DNA of 64,000 nucleotides from Hyphomicrobiales bacterium. Its GTDB lineage: Bacteria; Pseudomonadota; Alphaproteobacteria; Rhizobiales; Rhizobiaceae. The notes beneath the pieces were generated by a model that was not told the origin of the DNA, made no database searches, and worked only from the letters and a program-made list of their open reading frames with translations. How positions within the stretch are numbered: position 1 is the first letter of the stretch; each line of letters starts with the position of its first letter. Shown piece after piece: positions 54,594 to 62,963 of this stretch. Location of the stretch: positions 1-64,000 of the forward strand of contig UEIF01000019.1 of assembly GCA_900468805.1 (NCBI GenBank). The letters run 5' to 3'. Made by a program: the position numbers and the translations under genes.

Positions 54594-54729
54594 GGTTCTC
54601 TCCCAACAACCAGCCTAGCCTGAACGCGAGCGCCGCTCGATCAGTGACCTAGCACGATTTCCCCGAAGGTGAATACAGGATCAAACTCGGCGAGAGACGC
54701 GGCGGCTGATCGTCGCCACGCCAGTCTGC

Positions 54730-55218
54730 TCAGAAGCGGGTTGCCGCAGCAAAGATTTCCGCCAGGCGTTCGATGCCAGCCTGATCGTCGGCATCGAAAC
54801 GGGCCGGAATCGGGCTGTCGAGATCAATGACGCCGATAATCTTATCACCGTTGCGGACGGGAACGACGAGTTCGGATCGGGATGCGGCGTCGCAGGCGAT
54901 ATGGCCGGGAAACGCATGAACATCTGCCACGAGGATCGAGGCGCGCTCCTTGACCGCCGTGCCGCACACGCCGCGGCCGACAGGAATGCGCACGCAGGCG
55001 GGCTTGCCCTGGAACGGGCCAAGCACCAGTTCCTCGCCCTTCAGAAGATAGAAGCCCGCCCAGTTGAGATCGGGCATCGTCTGGAACATCAGTGCCGAGG
55101 TGTTGGCGGCGTTTGCGATCATATCCGGCTCGCCTTCGAGCAGTCCCTGCAGTTGCTGGGCAAGCTCGCGATAGAATTCCGCCTTATTATCCACTTCGAT
55201 CGATGCCGCCTGGAACAT
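54730..55218 (-). CDS. msrC: Free methionine-(R)-sulfoxide reductase (GAF type)
   Basis: 162 residues, GAF-domain enzyme that reduces free Met-R-sulfoxide with thioredoxin. Three cysteines at 75 (KPACVRIPVG), 85 (GRGVCGTAV) and 109 (HIACDAASRSELVVP) have spacings of 10 and 24, the same as Cys84/94/118 of E. coli YebR. Glu and Asp of the substrate pocket are in SRSELVVP and GVIDLDSP. The start at 55218 fits the family length; the open frame extends 27 codons upstream without domain sequence. Confidence 0.9.
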   Translation of the reverse strand: MFQAASIEVDNKAEFYRELAQQLQGLLEGEPDMIANAANTSALMFQTMPDLNWAGFYLLKGEELVLGPFQGKPACVRIPVGRGVCGTAVKERASILVADVHAFPGHIACDAASRSELVVPVRNGDKIIGVIDLDSPIPARFDADDQAGIERLAEIFAAATRF

Positions 55219-55331
55219 TGTCACGTCCACTTCCTGTTTCTGAACCGCTGATATAGGCGGCCAGGCGGGTTTTGACAAACGGCCGCGCGCGCTCAGCATT
55301 ATTGCGGCAGCAAATCCGATCAGATTTACGC

Positions 55332-55640
55332 ATGACGAAGACGATCAGAATATCCGCTTCCCTCCTCTTGCGGAACGACGGCGTACGCCTCTGGTGCGCA
55401 AGCGCGGCACCGTGGCCGTCTGGAACAGTTTCAGGCGCCAACGGCCAGCGAGCCGGATCATGTGCTCATCGCTGATGTCTTCCTGCTGCATGTGGAGGAT
55501 GACGACATCAAAGCAACAGTGGAGATTGAGGAGATACGTTGGATATCGCCGGCCGAACCGGGCGAGATCATCATGGCGTCGCTGACGGAACGCCACATCC
55601 TGCCATTCAATCGCAGGCGGAAGAGCCGGGGCAGCCGGCT
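55332..55640 (+). pseudogene. NUDIX hydrolase pseudogene, frameshifted and internally deleted
   Basis: The N-terminus MTKTIRISASLLLRNDG is a standard NUDIX start. Near 55391 the frame shifts by one base to continue as LVRKRGT. The next expected part, including the Nudix box (GX5EX7REUXEEXGU), is missing, and the reading resumes as LEQFQAPTASEPDHVLIADV, then VEIEEIRWISPAEPGE, which is the C-terminal half. About 60 codons appear to be lost near 55408-55416. It cannot make an active enzyme. Confidence 0.75.
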
Positions 55641-55739
55641 AAGGTATCCGGCATCGGTTTTGCGCAAAGCGTTCGGCGGGCAGATTGATGTCATCCGATG
55701 CCGCTCTATTCTCACAATTGATCAAGGGAGGATCATGCC

Positions 55740-56345
55740 ATGGCCTTCATTCATACCCCCGATGCATCTGCCAGCGAGAAGACGGCTTCGATGTACGCCT
55801 CGGCCGAAGCGAGTTACGGCTATCTGCCGAATATGTACCGCGCCTTCGGCCACCGGCCCGAGGTGATGGAACACTGGGGGACGCTGCTCGCCAGCATTCG
55901 CGGCCATATGAGCCAGCGGCGTTATGAATTGGTCACGCTGGCAGCAGCCAGGGAGCTGAAGTCGTCCTATTGCATGCTGGCACATGGTTCCGTGCTGCTG
56001 CGCGACGGCTTTACCAATGACAGTCTTTCGGCTGTCGCCGGCGGCAGCGAGAAAGCGCCGATCGATACCGTCGAGCGGGCAATCATGGACTTTGCCGCCA
56101 AGGTAGCGCGCGACGCGACCTCGGTGACACAGCAGGACATCGATGGCTTGAAGCGGCATGGGCTTGATGACGCAGAGATCTTCGACGTCACCGCTGCAAC
56201 GGCCGCACGGTGCTTCTTCTCCAAGATGCTGGATGCGCTTGGTGCGGCGCCCGATCATGCCTATGCCGAACGGCTCGATCCCAAGCTTCGTCAGAAGCTT
56301 ACCATCGGCCGGCCGATCGAGGGGCTGAATTCAAACCACTCGTAA
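55740..56345 (+). CDS. Carboxymuconolactone decarboxylase / AhpD-like protein
   Basis: 201 residues. The peroxidase-like motif is SSYCMLAHG at about 79-87, a CxxxH variant of the AhpD/CMD ExxxxxCxxCxxxH site with one cysteine missing, so redox activity of the AhpD type is doubtful. The rest (LVTLAAARELKSSYC and DGLKRHGLDDAEIFDVTAAT) fits the alkylhydroperoxidase-like CMD family. GGGAGGAT lies 7-14 bases before the ATG. Follows the NUDIX remnant and converges with the esterase-like gene. Confidence 0.85.
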   Translation: MAFIHTPDASASEKTASMYASAEASYGYLPNMYRAFGHRPEVMEHWGTLLASIRGHMSQRRYELVTLAAARELKSSYCMLAHGSVLLRDGFTNDSLSAVAGGSEKAPIDTVERAIMDFAAKVARDATSVTQQDIDGLKRHGLDDAEIFDVTAATAARCFFSKMLDALGAAPDHAYAERLDPKLRQKLTIGRPIEGLNSNHS

Positions 56346-56376
56346 GAGCTAAGATCGTGCGGTTTTCGACTGGTCC

Positions 56377-57420
56377 TTACTGTGCTGGCGGGTCTGCAAA
56401 ATGCGCTATCGCAAATTCCGCAATCTTCTGGCCGGCCTTGTCGGCGTCATCCAGCACTGATGGGAAAAGCTGCCATTGATGCGGCATTCCCGGCCAGACC
56501 TGCGCCGTCACATCGACGCCATCCTTGCGGGCCTTATCGGCAAGGCGCAGCGTATCGTCGAGCAGCAGCTCGCCGGAACCGACTTGCAGCAGCAATGGCG
56601 GAAAACCCGAGAGATCGGCATAGAGCGGGGAAATGTCGGGATCCGTCGCGGAATTATTACCGAGATAGGCCTTGCGGAGCGCCTCCAGCGCAGTCTTGTC
56701 CAGTACCGGATCGTTAGCGGCGTTCGACGTGACCGATGCGCCTGATACAGCCAGATCAGTGATCGGGCTCAGCGCCACGACGGCGGCCGGCAGCGGCTGT
56801 CTGGAGCGCATTTGCCGCAGCACGGTTTCGAGTGCGAGATTGCCGCCTGCGCCATCACCCATAACAATGATATTTCCGTTGCTGTAGCCGCTGTCGAGCA
56901 GATAGCGGTAGGCGCTCAAGGCGTCGTTGACCTGCGCGGGATAGCCGTATTCCGGGGTCCGCCGGTAATCGATGAGCAGCACGTCGCTGGAAGCGGCCTT
57001 GGCAAGCGAGCCGGCAAGCAGGCTGTGGCTGCGAATGGAGCCGCTGTAAAAGCCGCCGCCATGGATGAAAAGGATCGCGCGCCGGCCGATCGGGTGGTGA
57101 AGGCGCGCCGGCCAGATCAGCTCGGCCTCGACCCCGCCGGCATCGACATGCCGGATCTGAATGCGTGTCGGCTCCGGCAGCGATTCCATGAAATCGCGGA
57201 ACGCGGTGCGCCGGTCCCGCAGGGTCTCGGCACCTTTGAAATGATCCTTCCGGTGCGAAAGCAGCTTTTCCACCTGCTCCTGAGAGGCCGGTGTCTGTGC
57301 GGGCATCTCCTCTGCCCCGAGGGGAAGAGCAGACAGAACCACGGCTGCAAGCGCTGACAGCAGGCCCGTGCGACATTCCACTTTCCACCGACTGTTGGCA
57401 GAAAAAATCGGCTTCCTCAT
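56377..57420 (-). CDS. HSL-type alpha/beta hydrolase with nucleophile serine replaced by glycine
   Basis: 347 residues, exported (signal RTGLLSALAAVVLSALPLGA, cleavage near GAEE). Hormone-sensitive-lipase family: oxyanion loop HGGG at 120-123 (FIHGGGFYSGS), acid Asp near 288 (GSGELLLDDT), His314 in WPGMPHQWQLF. The nucleophile elbow, GDSAGG in the family, reads GDGAGG at 188-193: Gly190 stands in place of serine (codon GGC). Esterase activity is therefore unlikely, unless Ser from elsewhere substitutes. The rest is well preserved with no stops, so it is under selection or recently changed. Confidence 0.85.
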   Translation of the reverse strand: MRKPIFSANSRWKVECRTGLLSALAAVVLSALPLGAEEMPAQTPASQEQVEKLLSHRKDHFKGAETLRDRRTAFRDFMESLPEPTRIQIRHVDAGGVEAELIWPARLHHPIGRRAILFIHGGGFYSGSIRSHSLLAGSLAKAASSDVLLIDYRRTPEYGYPAQVNDALSAYRYLLDSGYSNGNIIVMGDGAGGNLALETVLRQMRSRQPLPAAVVALSPITDLAVSGASVTSNAANDPVLDKTALEALRKAYLGNNSATDPDISPLYADLSGFPPLLLQVGSGELLLDDTLRLADKARKDGVDVTAQVWPGMPHQWQLFPSVLDDADKAGQKIAEFAIAHFADPPAQ

Positions 57421-57611
57421 TCGCCCCTCCGGCGCTGATCTTCCTTTGTGCGGCGCATCTTCACCACTTCGCCACCGAGAGTCAAAAGGGAGTTTTGGGT
57501 GATTGCCAGGAGCCTCTCCTGGTCAGACTGGAGCAGTCCGACCACAAAAGGTTCCGGGTTCGTAGTTCGCATTTTTTAGTTGTGCTAGACTACTTTAAGG
57601 AGGGGAAGATC

Positions 57612-58034
57612 ATGGATAGAGCCGCTCTGCTCGGGACGTGGCGAATGATTTCGTGGACACGAACCGTCGTTTCGACGGGGGAAGTCAGCGACGCCATGGG
57701 TGCCGATCCCATCGGATATATCGCCTATCATGCCGATGGCCGGATGATGGCTTTCGTCACCAACCGCCGCAGGCCGAAACCCAACGGCAAGGCCCCCAGC
57801 GATAATGAAAAGGCAGCGCTTTTCGATACAATGCTGGCTTATACGGCTGCCTATACGCTGGAGGGCGACAGGGTGATCCATCATGTCGAGGCCGCCTGGA
57901 ACCCGACATGGGAGCGCCCTCTCGTCCGGCCTCTACATATGGAAGGTGACACGCTCGTCATCAGTGACGCGCCCGGCACCGATCCGGTCACGGGAGAGGA
58001 TGTCGTCTACCGGCTGGAATTCCGCAAACTCTGA
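57612..58034 (+). CDS. Lipocalin-like domain protein
   Basis: 140 residues, Lipocalin_5 family. Starts LLGTWRMISWTRTVVSTGEV, then PIGYIAYHADGRMMAFVTN, and ends VVYRLEFRKL: an all-beta barrel that may bind small hydrophobic ligands. No signal peptide. AAGGAGGGG lies 6 bases before the ATG, an excellent ribosome site. An AT-rich promoter-like stretch (TTTAGTTGTGCTAGACT) precedes it near 57576-57592. Function unknown; the gene is 4 bases from the convergent lysR stop. Confidence 0.82.
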   Translation: MDRAALLGTWRMISWTRTVVSTGEVSDAMGADPIGYIAYHADGRMMAFVTNRRRPKPNGKAPSDNEKAALFDTMLAYTAAYTLEGDRVIHHVEAAWNPTWERPLVRPLHMEGDTLVISDAPGTDPVTGEDVVYRLEFRKL

Positions 58035-58038
58035 CCAC

Positions 58039-58926
58039 TCAATCACCCCGGATCGCGTCGATCACTGTCCGGAATCCTGCCGAAATATGTCGTCGGCTGG
58101 GATAATAGAGATAAAGCGGCTCCTCCGGCTGGCACCATTCGTCCAGTACCTGGATCAACTGATTGCTCGCGATCAGCGGCACCGCCCTGCCCTCCCAGAC
58201 ATAGGCGAGTGCAACGCCGCTGAGCGCCGCCGCCGTCATCAATTCGTGATCGTCTAGGGAAAGCGGGCCGGTTGGGTGGAAGGTTATGGCCTGCCCGTCC
58301 TTTTCAAAATCCCAGGGGTAACGCACGCCTGAGGGGAACATGTTCTGGACGCAGATATGCCGCTTCAGGTCATGTGGCGTCTGCGGCTTCGGCCGGGTTT
58401 CGAAATAGGCGGGCGCCCCGACGACGACGAGGCGCATGCGCGGCTTGATGCGCACGGCGATCATCCCTTCGGTGACACGCTCGCCGAAGCGAATGCCGCC
58501 ATCGAACCCCTCCTCGACGATATCCACCAGCCGGTCCGTTGCCGCGATTTCAAGCTGCAGGTTCGGGTTCTTCATCAATAGCGGCCCGATGACCTGGCCG
58601 ACGACGAAGGGCGCAATGGAATTGCCGACATTGATGCGGACACGGCCGAAGGGCGTATCGCGGAAACGGTTCAGCGCATCGAGTGCAGAATTGATCTCGC
58701 CGAAGGCCGGATCGAGATGAGAGCGCAACAGTTCGCCAGCCTCTGTCAGCGAAACGCTGCGGGTCGTACGATTCAAGAGGCGAATGCCGATGCGGTCTTC
58801 CAGATTGAGCACGGCATGGCTGATCGCGGAGGCTGTGACACCCCTCTCCTCTCCCGCCTTGCGAAAGCTCTTGTGCCTGGCGACAGCGGCAAAAGCCGCC
58901 ATTTCGGAAAGCTCGGTCGCTCTCAT
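58039..58926 (-). CDS. LysR-family regulator divergent from SDR
   Basis: 295 residues. Helix-turn-helix LSEMAAFAAVARHKSFRKAG, then GVTASAISHAVLNLEDRIGI and RLLNRTTRSVSLTEAG, the CrgA/AaeR-like subgroup. Effector domain from about 90. Divergent from the SDR gene 124 bases away, with a CAAATC-N14-GATTTG dyad between. Control of the SDR is the natural reading. Inducer unknown. Confidence 0.9.
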   Translation of the reverse strand: MRATELSEMAAFAAVARHKSFRKAGEERGVTASAISHAVLNLEDRIGIRLLNRTTRSVSLTEAGELLRSHLDPAFGEINSALDALNRFRDTPFGRVRINVGNSIAPFVVGQVIGPLLMKNPNLQLEIAATDRLVDIVEEGFDGGIRFGERVTEGMIAVRIKPRMRLVVVGAPAYFETRPKPQTPHDLKRHICVQNMFPSGVRYPWDFEKDGQAITFHPTGPLSLDDHELMTAAALSGVALAYVWEGRAVPLIASNQLIQVLDEWCQPEEPLYLYYPSRRHISAGFRTVIDAIRGD

Positions 58927-58960
58927 TGCTGAATTTCACTCATCATAGCATCTCAAATAA

Positions 58961-58986
58961 CAAATCTTATACATCAGCGAGATTTG
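58961..58986. promoter_or_regulatory. Dyad between lysR and SDR
   Basis: CAAATC (58961-58966), 14 bases, GATTTG (58981-58986): perfect 6-base inverted repeat in the divergent promoter region, a candidate LysR operator. Confidence 0.45.
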
Positions 58987-59050
58987 CGTCAAATTCCTCT
59001 TCGTCAGCAACGCACTGCTGAAACAAACACTCTGACGAAAGGGAATTGCC

Positions 59051-59890
59051 ATGAAAGTCTGGTTCATTACGGGTGCATCGCGTGGTTTCGGCGCGCTGAT
59101 GACCAAGGACGCTCTTGCCGCCGGCGACGCTGTCGTTGCCACCGCCCGCAACCCCAAGACCATCACCGAACAGTTCGGCGATCATCCGAACCTGCTTGCC
59201 GTCGCTCTCGACGTCACCAACGAAGACCAAGCCAGGCAAGCCGCGGCTGCCGCCGTCGCCCGCTTCGGCCGCATCGATATCCTCGCCAATAATGCCGGTT
59301 ACGGCCTGCTCGGCGCTGTCGAGGAAGCAACTGCCGAAGAGATCGAAAAGATCTATGCCACCAACGTCTTCGGCCTCTTAAAGGTCACCCGCGCCGTGCT
59401 GCCCTATATGCGCCGCCAGCGCGCCGGCCATATCCTGAACTTCTCCTCGATCGGCGGTTACTACGGCTTCCCCGGCTGGGGCGTCTATGGCTCCACGAAG
59501 TTTGCCGTCGAAGGCCTGTCGGAATCGCTGGCGACCGAAGTCGAACCGTTCGGCATCAAGGTCACGATCGTCGAACCCGGCTTCTTCCGCACGGACTTCC
59601 TGCATGACAATTCGCTGGCGGTCAGCCCGGCCTCCATTCCTGATTATGTCGGCACGCCGGCCGGCAACATGCGCGACTTCGCAGCCGACGCCAACCATGC
59701 CCAGCCGGGCGACCCGGCAAAGTTAACTGCCGGCATTATCGAGATGGTGAACTCGGCCAACCCGCCGCTGCGCATGCCTTTCGGCAGCGATACGGTTGCC
59801 AAGATCGAAGAAGAACATGCCAATGTGGAAAAGGAACTGGCCCAGTGGCGCACGCTCGCCGTCTCGACGGATTTCGGGCAGACCGCCTGA
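59051..59890 (+). CDS. Short-chain dehydrogenase/reductase
   Basis: 279 residues. Cofactor loop FITGASRGFGALMTKDAL, DILANNAGYGLLGAV, catalytic Ser in LNFSSIGGYYGFPG and Tyr-Lys in WGVYGSTKFAVEGLSE, then EPGFFRTDFL. The Arg after ATARNP suggests NADPH use. It belongs to the large group often induced by LysR partners and acting on small carbonyls. GAAAGGGAA lies just before the ATG at 59051. A terminator follows at 59920. Confidence 0.9.
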   Translation: MKVWFITGASRGFGALMTKDALAAGDAVVATARNPKTITEQFGDHPNLLAVALDVTNEDQARQAAAAAVARFGRIDILANNAGYGLLGAVEEATAEEIEKIYATNVFGLLKVTRAVLPYMRRQRAGHILNFSSIGGYYGFPGWGVYGSTKFAVEGLSESLATEVEPFGIKVTIVEPGFFRTDFLHDNSLAVSPASIPDYVGTPAGNMRDFAADANHAQPGDPAKLTAGIIEMVNSANPPLRMPFGSDTVAKIEEEHANVEKELAQWRTLAVSTDFGQTA

Positions 59891-59919
59891 AAAGGCCTCA
59901 GCTTTCCCGCAACAGCAAC

Positions 59920-59947
59920 AAGCGCGCCCTCCGGCGCGCTTCATTCA
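59920..59947 (+). terminator. Terminator after SDR
   Basis: AAGCGCGCC (59920-59928), loop CTCC, GGCGCGCTT (59933-59941), then CATTCATTT. Strong stem with a moderate tail. Confidence 0.7.
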
Positions 59948-60047
59948 TTTCGGCGTGAAGATCGTCGCATCGGCAAGATTTTCACTCGCGCCGGCGCAGC
60001 GATGACCTAAATCTACGGGCGTCATCACGAATGCGGAAGGGCAAGGC

Positions 60048-61052
60048 ATGACTATCAAATCCATTTGCATCTACGGAGCCGGCGCACTCGGAGGTGCAAT
60101 CGCCGTCAAGCTGGCAAGCCGGCTCGGCGATGACGTGACCGTCTCGGTCGTCGCGCGGGGTGCGCATCTCGACGCGATCCGTGAACGCGGCCTTTCCCTT
60201 CATGAAGCAGATGCAGACAGGCCGATCAATGTACGGATCACGGCAACAAACGATCCGACAACGCTGCCGCCGCAAGACCTCATCATCACCGGCCTCAAAG
60301 GCCATCAACTTAGTCCTGCGGCAGAAGACATGGCCACCCTGCTGAAGGAAAACACCCGCGTCGTCATGGTGCTGAACGGTATTCCCTGGTGGTATTTCCA
60401 CCGGGATACGCAAAGCGGCCATGCGGAACTTCAGCTCGAAGAGCTCGATCCCGGCGGTAAGCTGTGGCACCTGATCAGGCCGGAGCGGGTGATCGGCTGC
60501 GTGGCACTGCAGGGCGCCGAGGTCGTCAATCCCGGCGAAATCCGCCTTTCCAATGTTGGTCGTTTCGTGCTCGGCGAACCGTCGGGCGAAATGTCGACCG
60601 ATCTCGAAACCGTTGCCGGCCTCTTTGCCAAGGCAGGCCTCAATGTTTCAACCACGCCACGCATTCGCGACGAGATCTGGAGCAAACTGACGGGCAATGC
60701 GGCTTTCAACCCTCTCAGCGCCCTGACGCGCGCCTTGATGACCGACATCATGGCCGACCCCTCGCTGTTCGACATGGTCGGCAAGATCATGAAGGAAGTG
60801 CGCGCCGTTGGAAGTGCCCTTGGCGCGAAATTCAGCATCACCATCGAGGAAAGGCTCGAGCAGTCGCGCAATATCGGCCCGGTGCGCACCTCGATGCTGC
60901 AGGACCTGCTGGCCGGCAAAGCGCTGGAAATCGTGCCGCTCGTCGGCATGGTCGTGTCACTCGGACGCACTGCCAACGTGCCGACGCCCGTCTCGGAAGT
61001 CGTGCTCGCGCTGGTCACGCAGCTCGACAAGGAAAACCAGCGGGGCGGCTGA
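60048..61052 (+). CDS. 2-dehydropantoate 2-reductase (ketopantoate reductase family)
   Basis: 334 residues. NADP-binding ICIYGAGALGGAIAVKLASR at the start, the interdomain KGHQL lysine (ITGLKGHQLSP), and the C-terminal helical domain with DEIWSKLTGNAAFNPLSALT, which carries the catalytic lysine and Asn/Ser pair. The family includes PanE for pantothenate but also many broad 2-oxo-acid reductases; rhizobia carry several, so I give no symbol. Next genes start about 100 bases downstream on the same strand. Confidence 0.88.
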   Translation: MTIKSICIYGAGALGGAIAVKLASRLGDDVTVSVVARGAHLDAIRERGLSLHEADADRPINVRITATNDPTTLPPQDLIITGLKGHQLSPAAEDMATLLKENTRVVMVLNGIPWWYFHRDTQSGHAELQLEELDPGGKLWHLIRPERVIGCVALQGAEVVNPGEIRLSNVGRFVLGEPSGEMSTDLETVAGLFAKAGLNVSTTPRIRDEIWSKLTGNAAFNPLSALTRALMTDIMADPSLFDMVGKIMKEVRAVGSALGAKFSITIEERLEQSRNIGPVRTSMLQDLLAGKALEIVPLVGMVVSLGRTANVPTPVSEVVLALVTQLDKENQRGG

Positions 61053-61122
61053 CATCGGCCTCTTTATGCGATTCCTATATCTTCGATCTCCACTCCGAAT
61101 GGATTTCCTATCGGAGGCGGCA

Positions 61123-61151
61123 GTAGCCTTTGCCACAACAGCAAAGGTTAC
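61123..61151 (+). promoter_or_regulatory. Hairpin covering the ribosome binding site of the small membrane gene
   Basis: GTAGCCTTTGC (61123-61133) pairs with GCAAAGGTTAC (61141-61151) over 11 bases (one G-U) around a CACAACA loop. The 3' arm holds AAAGG, the only Shine-Dalgarno candidate, 9 bases before the ATG at 61156, so translation may depend on melting or an opening factor. Confidence 0.5.
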
Positions 61152-61155
61152 CGCC

Positions 61156-61314
61156 ATGCGAGATGTCATGTCCTCCCGATACTTGCCGCTTCGCCCCTAC
61201 CGCATCACGCGCGGAAAGCGGCAGATGCGTGAGAAGCGCACGGCCCAGGCGCTGATGATCTTCGGCATCGTGCTCGCCTGTGTCGAACTCTATGTGATCC
61301 TCGGCTCGCTCTGA
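61156..61314 (+). CDS. 52-residue single-pass membrane protein
   Basis: Begins MRDVMSSRYLPLRPYRITRG, then a basic stretch KRQMREKRT and a C-terminal helix QALMIFGIVLACVELYVILG. The positive charges before the helix predict a cytoplasmic N-terminus. An alternative start is the ATG at 61168. Its ribosome site lies inside a hairpin. It ends 9 bases before the DapA-like gene and is probably translated from the same message. No known family. Confidence 0.6.
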   Translation: MRDVMSSRYLPLRPYRITRGKRQMREKRTAQALMIFGIVLACVELYVILGSL

Positions 61315-61323
61315 GACCCCATC

Positions 61324-62244
61324 ATGAACAGCAACGGAAGACTGCGCCCGGGTGGCGCGATCACCGCGCTCGTCACGCCGTTCCGCAACGGCGAAGTCGA
61401 CAGCGCAGCATTGGAAGCTCTTGTTGAATGGCAGGTGCTGAGCGGCGTCGATGGACTCGCTCTCTGCACGGCGGCGGGTGAAGGGCTGAGCCTTTCACCT
61501 CAGGAACGCCGCATGGTGCTCGACATCTGCATCCGGGCCGCGGCGGACCGTATTCCGGTGATCGCCGCGGCCGGAACCAATTGCACCGAGACTACGATCG
61601 CGCTTATCCGGGATGCGGAAGAATGCGGTGCCCGCGCTGTGCTTATCACCGTCCCCTATTATTGCAAGCCAGGGCAGAAGGGCATTCTCCATCATTTCCA
61701 GCAAATCGCTGCGGCAAGCAATCTGCCTGTTCTGATCGAGAATGCGCCAGTTCGCACGGCGAGTGACCTGACGGCGGAAACGCTGGAGCGACTTGCCGAA
61801 CTCGATGCGATTGTCGCTATCGTCGATGCGACGGGGGATATTGCCCGCTTCGCCAACCTACCGCCTGCACTGCGACGCCGCTTCCTTTTCCTGTCCGGCC
61901 ATGACGGCACGGCGCTTTCCTTTCATCTGGCGGGTGGCAACGGCATCGTGTCGGCGGCCGCCAATATCCTTCCGCGGCTCGTCACCTCGCTGCAGCAGGC
62001 AGCTTATGGGAGGGATATGTCCGCAGCGTTTGCGCTCAACGACAGGCTGCATCCGCTCGTCGCGGCACTGGGTTCGGAGAGTGATCCTGCCCGAGTGAAA
62101 TATGCGTTGCAGGTGCTGCGCGGCACGTCGGCCGATCTTCGTCTGCCACTCGTATCGGCCGAGGCCGAAAGCCGCGTCGCGATTATAGCCGCGCTTTCTC
62201 CTTTTGTCGGCGGCGGCGCTCAGCGCATGGCGTTATCCCTATGA
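61324..62244 (+). CDS. DapA-family protein lacking the Schiff-base lysine
   Basis: 306 residues with the full DHDPS/NAL barrel (ALVTPFRNGEVDSAALEALV at the start; GARAVLITVPYYCKP mid-way). In the family a lysine in the GIKEATGD strand forms the Schiff base with pyruvate; here the strand is VAIVDATGD with Val167. The tyrosine in (I/Y)YNxPxRT is Glu139 (VLIENAPVRT), and the two threonines of GTTGE are alanines (CTAAGEG). So three of four catalytic positions are gone. A pyruvate aldolase reaction is very unlikely; a binding or regulatory role may remain. Confidence 0.85.
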   Translation: MNSNGRLRPGGAITALVTPFRNGEVDSAALEALVEWQVLSGVDGLALCTAAGEGLSLSPQERRMVLDICIRAAADRIPVIAAAGTNCTETTIALIRDAEECGARAVLITVPYYCKPGQKGILHHFQQIAAASNLPVLIENAPVRTASDLTAETLERLAELDAIVAIVDATGDIARFANLPPALRRRFLFLSGHDGTALSFHLAGGNGIVSAAANILPRLVTSLQQAAYGRDMSAAFALNDRLHPLVAALGSESDPARVKYALQVLRGTSADLRLPLVSAEAESRVAIIAALSPFVGGGAQRMALSL

Positions 62245-62366
62245 GATTTTAATGTTTTCGCTTCCGGTGCCAAATGGAAACCCTATCCGCCGGTATCTAT
62301 CTTGATCAGCGTGACACCGCCGCGGAACTCCAACGGCGGTTGAGTTAGACTTCGAAAGGACAAACG

Positions 62367-62552
62367 ATGTCACGCCTGACCGATACGAATGCCAAGACCG
62401 ACCCGCTGCAACGTAGCGTAAGCGCCCATACAGCTGCGGTCGATCCCTCCCACCCGCTACTTGTCGGCCTTGCAGCCGTCGCATCACGGCTCGGCGTCGT
62501 CATGGCCTTTGCCGGGCTCGTGCAGGTAAGCTCTCACCTTATCTCCCAGTGA
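62367..62552 (+). CDS. Small membrane protein, 61 residues
   Basis: A polar N-terminal half (TDTNAKTDPLQRSVSAHTAA) is followed by a hydrophobic helix of about 25 residues (HPLLVGLAAVASRLGVVMAF on). AAAGGAC lies 6-12 bases before the ATG at 62367. The next small gene starts 24 bases after its stop, so both may share a transcript. Unknown function; composition is clearly coding. Confidence 0.6.
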   Translation: MSRLTDTNAKTDPLQRSVSAHTAAVDPSHPLLVGLAAVASRLGVVMAFAGLVQVSSHLISQ

Positions 62553-62575
62553 GCGCCGGATCGAGGATCACGACA

Positions 62576-62839
62576 ATGGCAAATGCACAGCAACGCCGGC
62601 AGTTTTCGGCTCCCCTCACCACGCGTCCGGCCCGCTTCACTGTCGGCCGCGCCAAGGGCGGAGGTTGGATCGTCCAGGATCGCGAGGGGCTCGTCGGCGG
62701 CCTCTTCGTCAATGAAGCCGCAGCCCTCCATTTCGCTGCGGAAGAGTGCAACCACAATCCCGCTGATATCTGCCGCGCGGCAACGGGCACGGTGCTCGAT
62801 TTTGCACCTCTTGCGCGTGGTGCCGGCAATATCCACTAA
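62576..62839 (+). CDS. Hypothetical 87-residue soluble protein
   Basis: Starts MANAQQRRQFSAPLTTRPAR; the central FTVGRAKGGGWIVQDREGLV then GGLFVNEAAALHFAAEE looks like a small beta-beta-alpha fold, near the DUF2188 type that pairs strands with a helix, but I cannot confirm it. GAGGA lies 9 bases before the ATG at 62576. Downstream, CGTTCCTGC/GCAGGAACG (62849-62857 and 62870-62878) forms a hairpin without a T-run. Confidence 0.6.
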   Translation: MANAQQRRQFSAPLTTRPARFTVGRAKGGGWIVQDREGLVGGLFVNEAAALHFAAEECNHNPADICRAATGTVLDFAPLARGAGNIH

Positions 62840-62963
62840 ATACCGTGTCGTTCCTGCCATTTTGGCACAGCAGGAACGGCACCAGCCCCAAGGTTTCCAA
62901 CTTTTCCTTAACTGCCGTCCTGATAGGGTCCCGCGTGCAGAGACTACATGTGCCGCGAGACCG

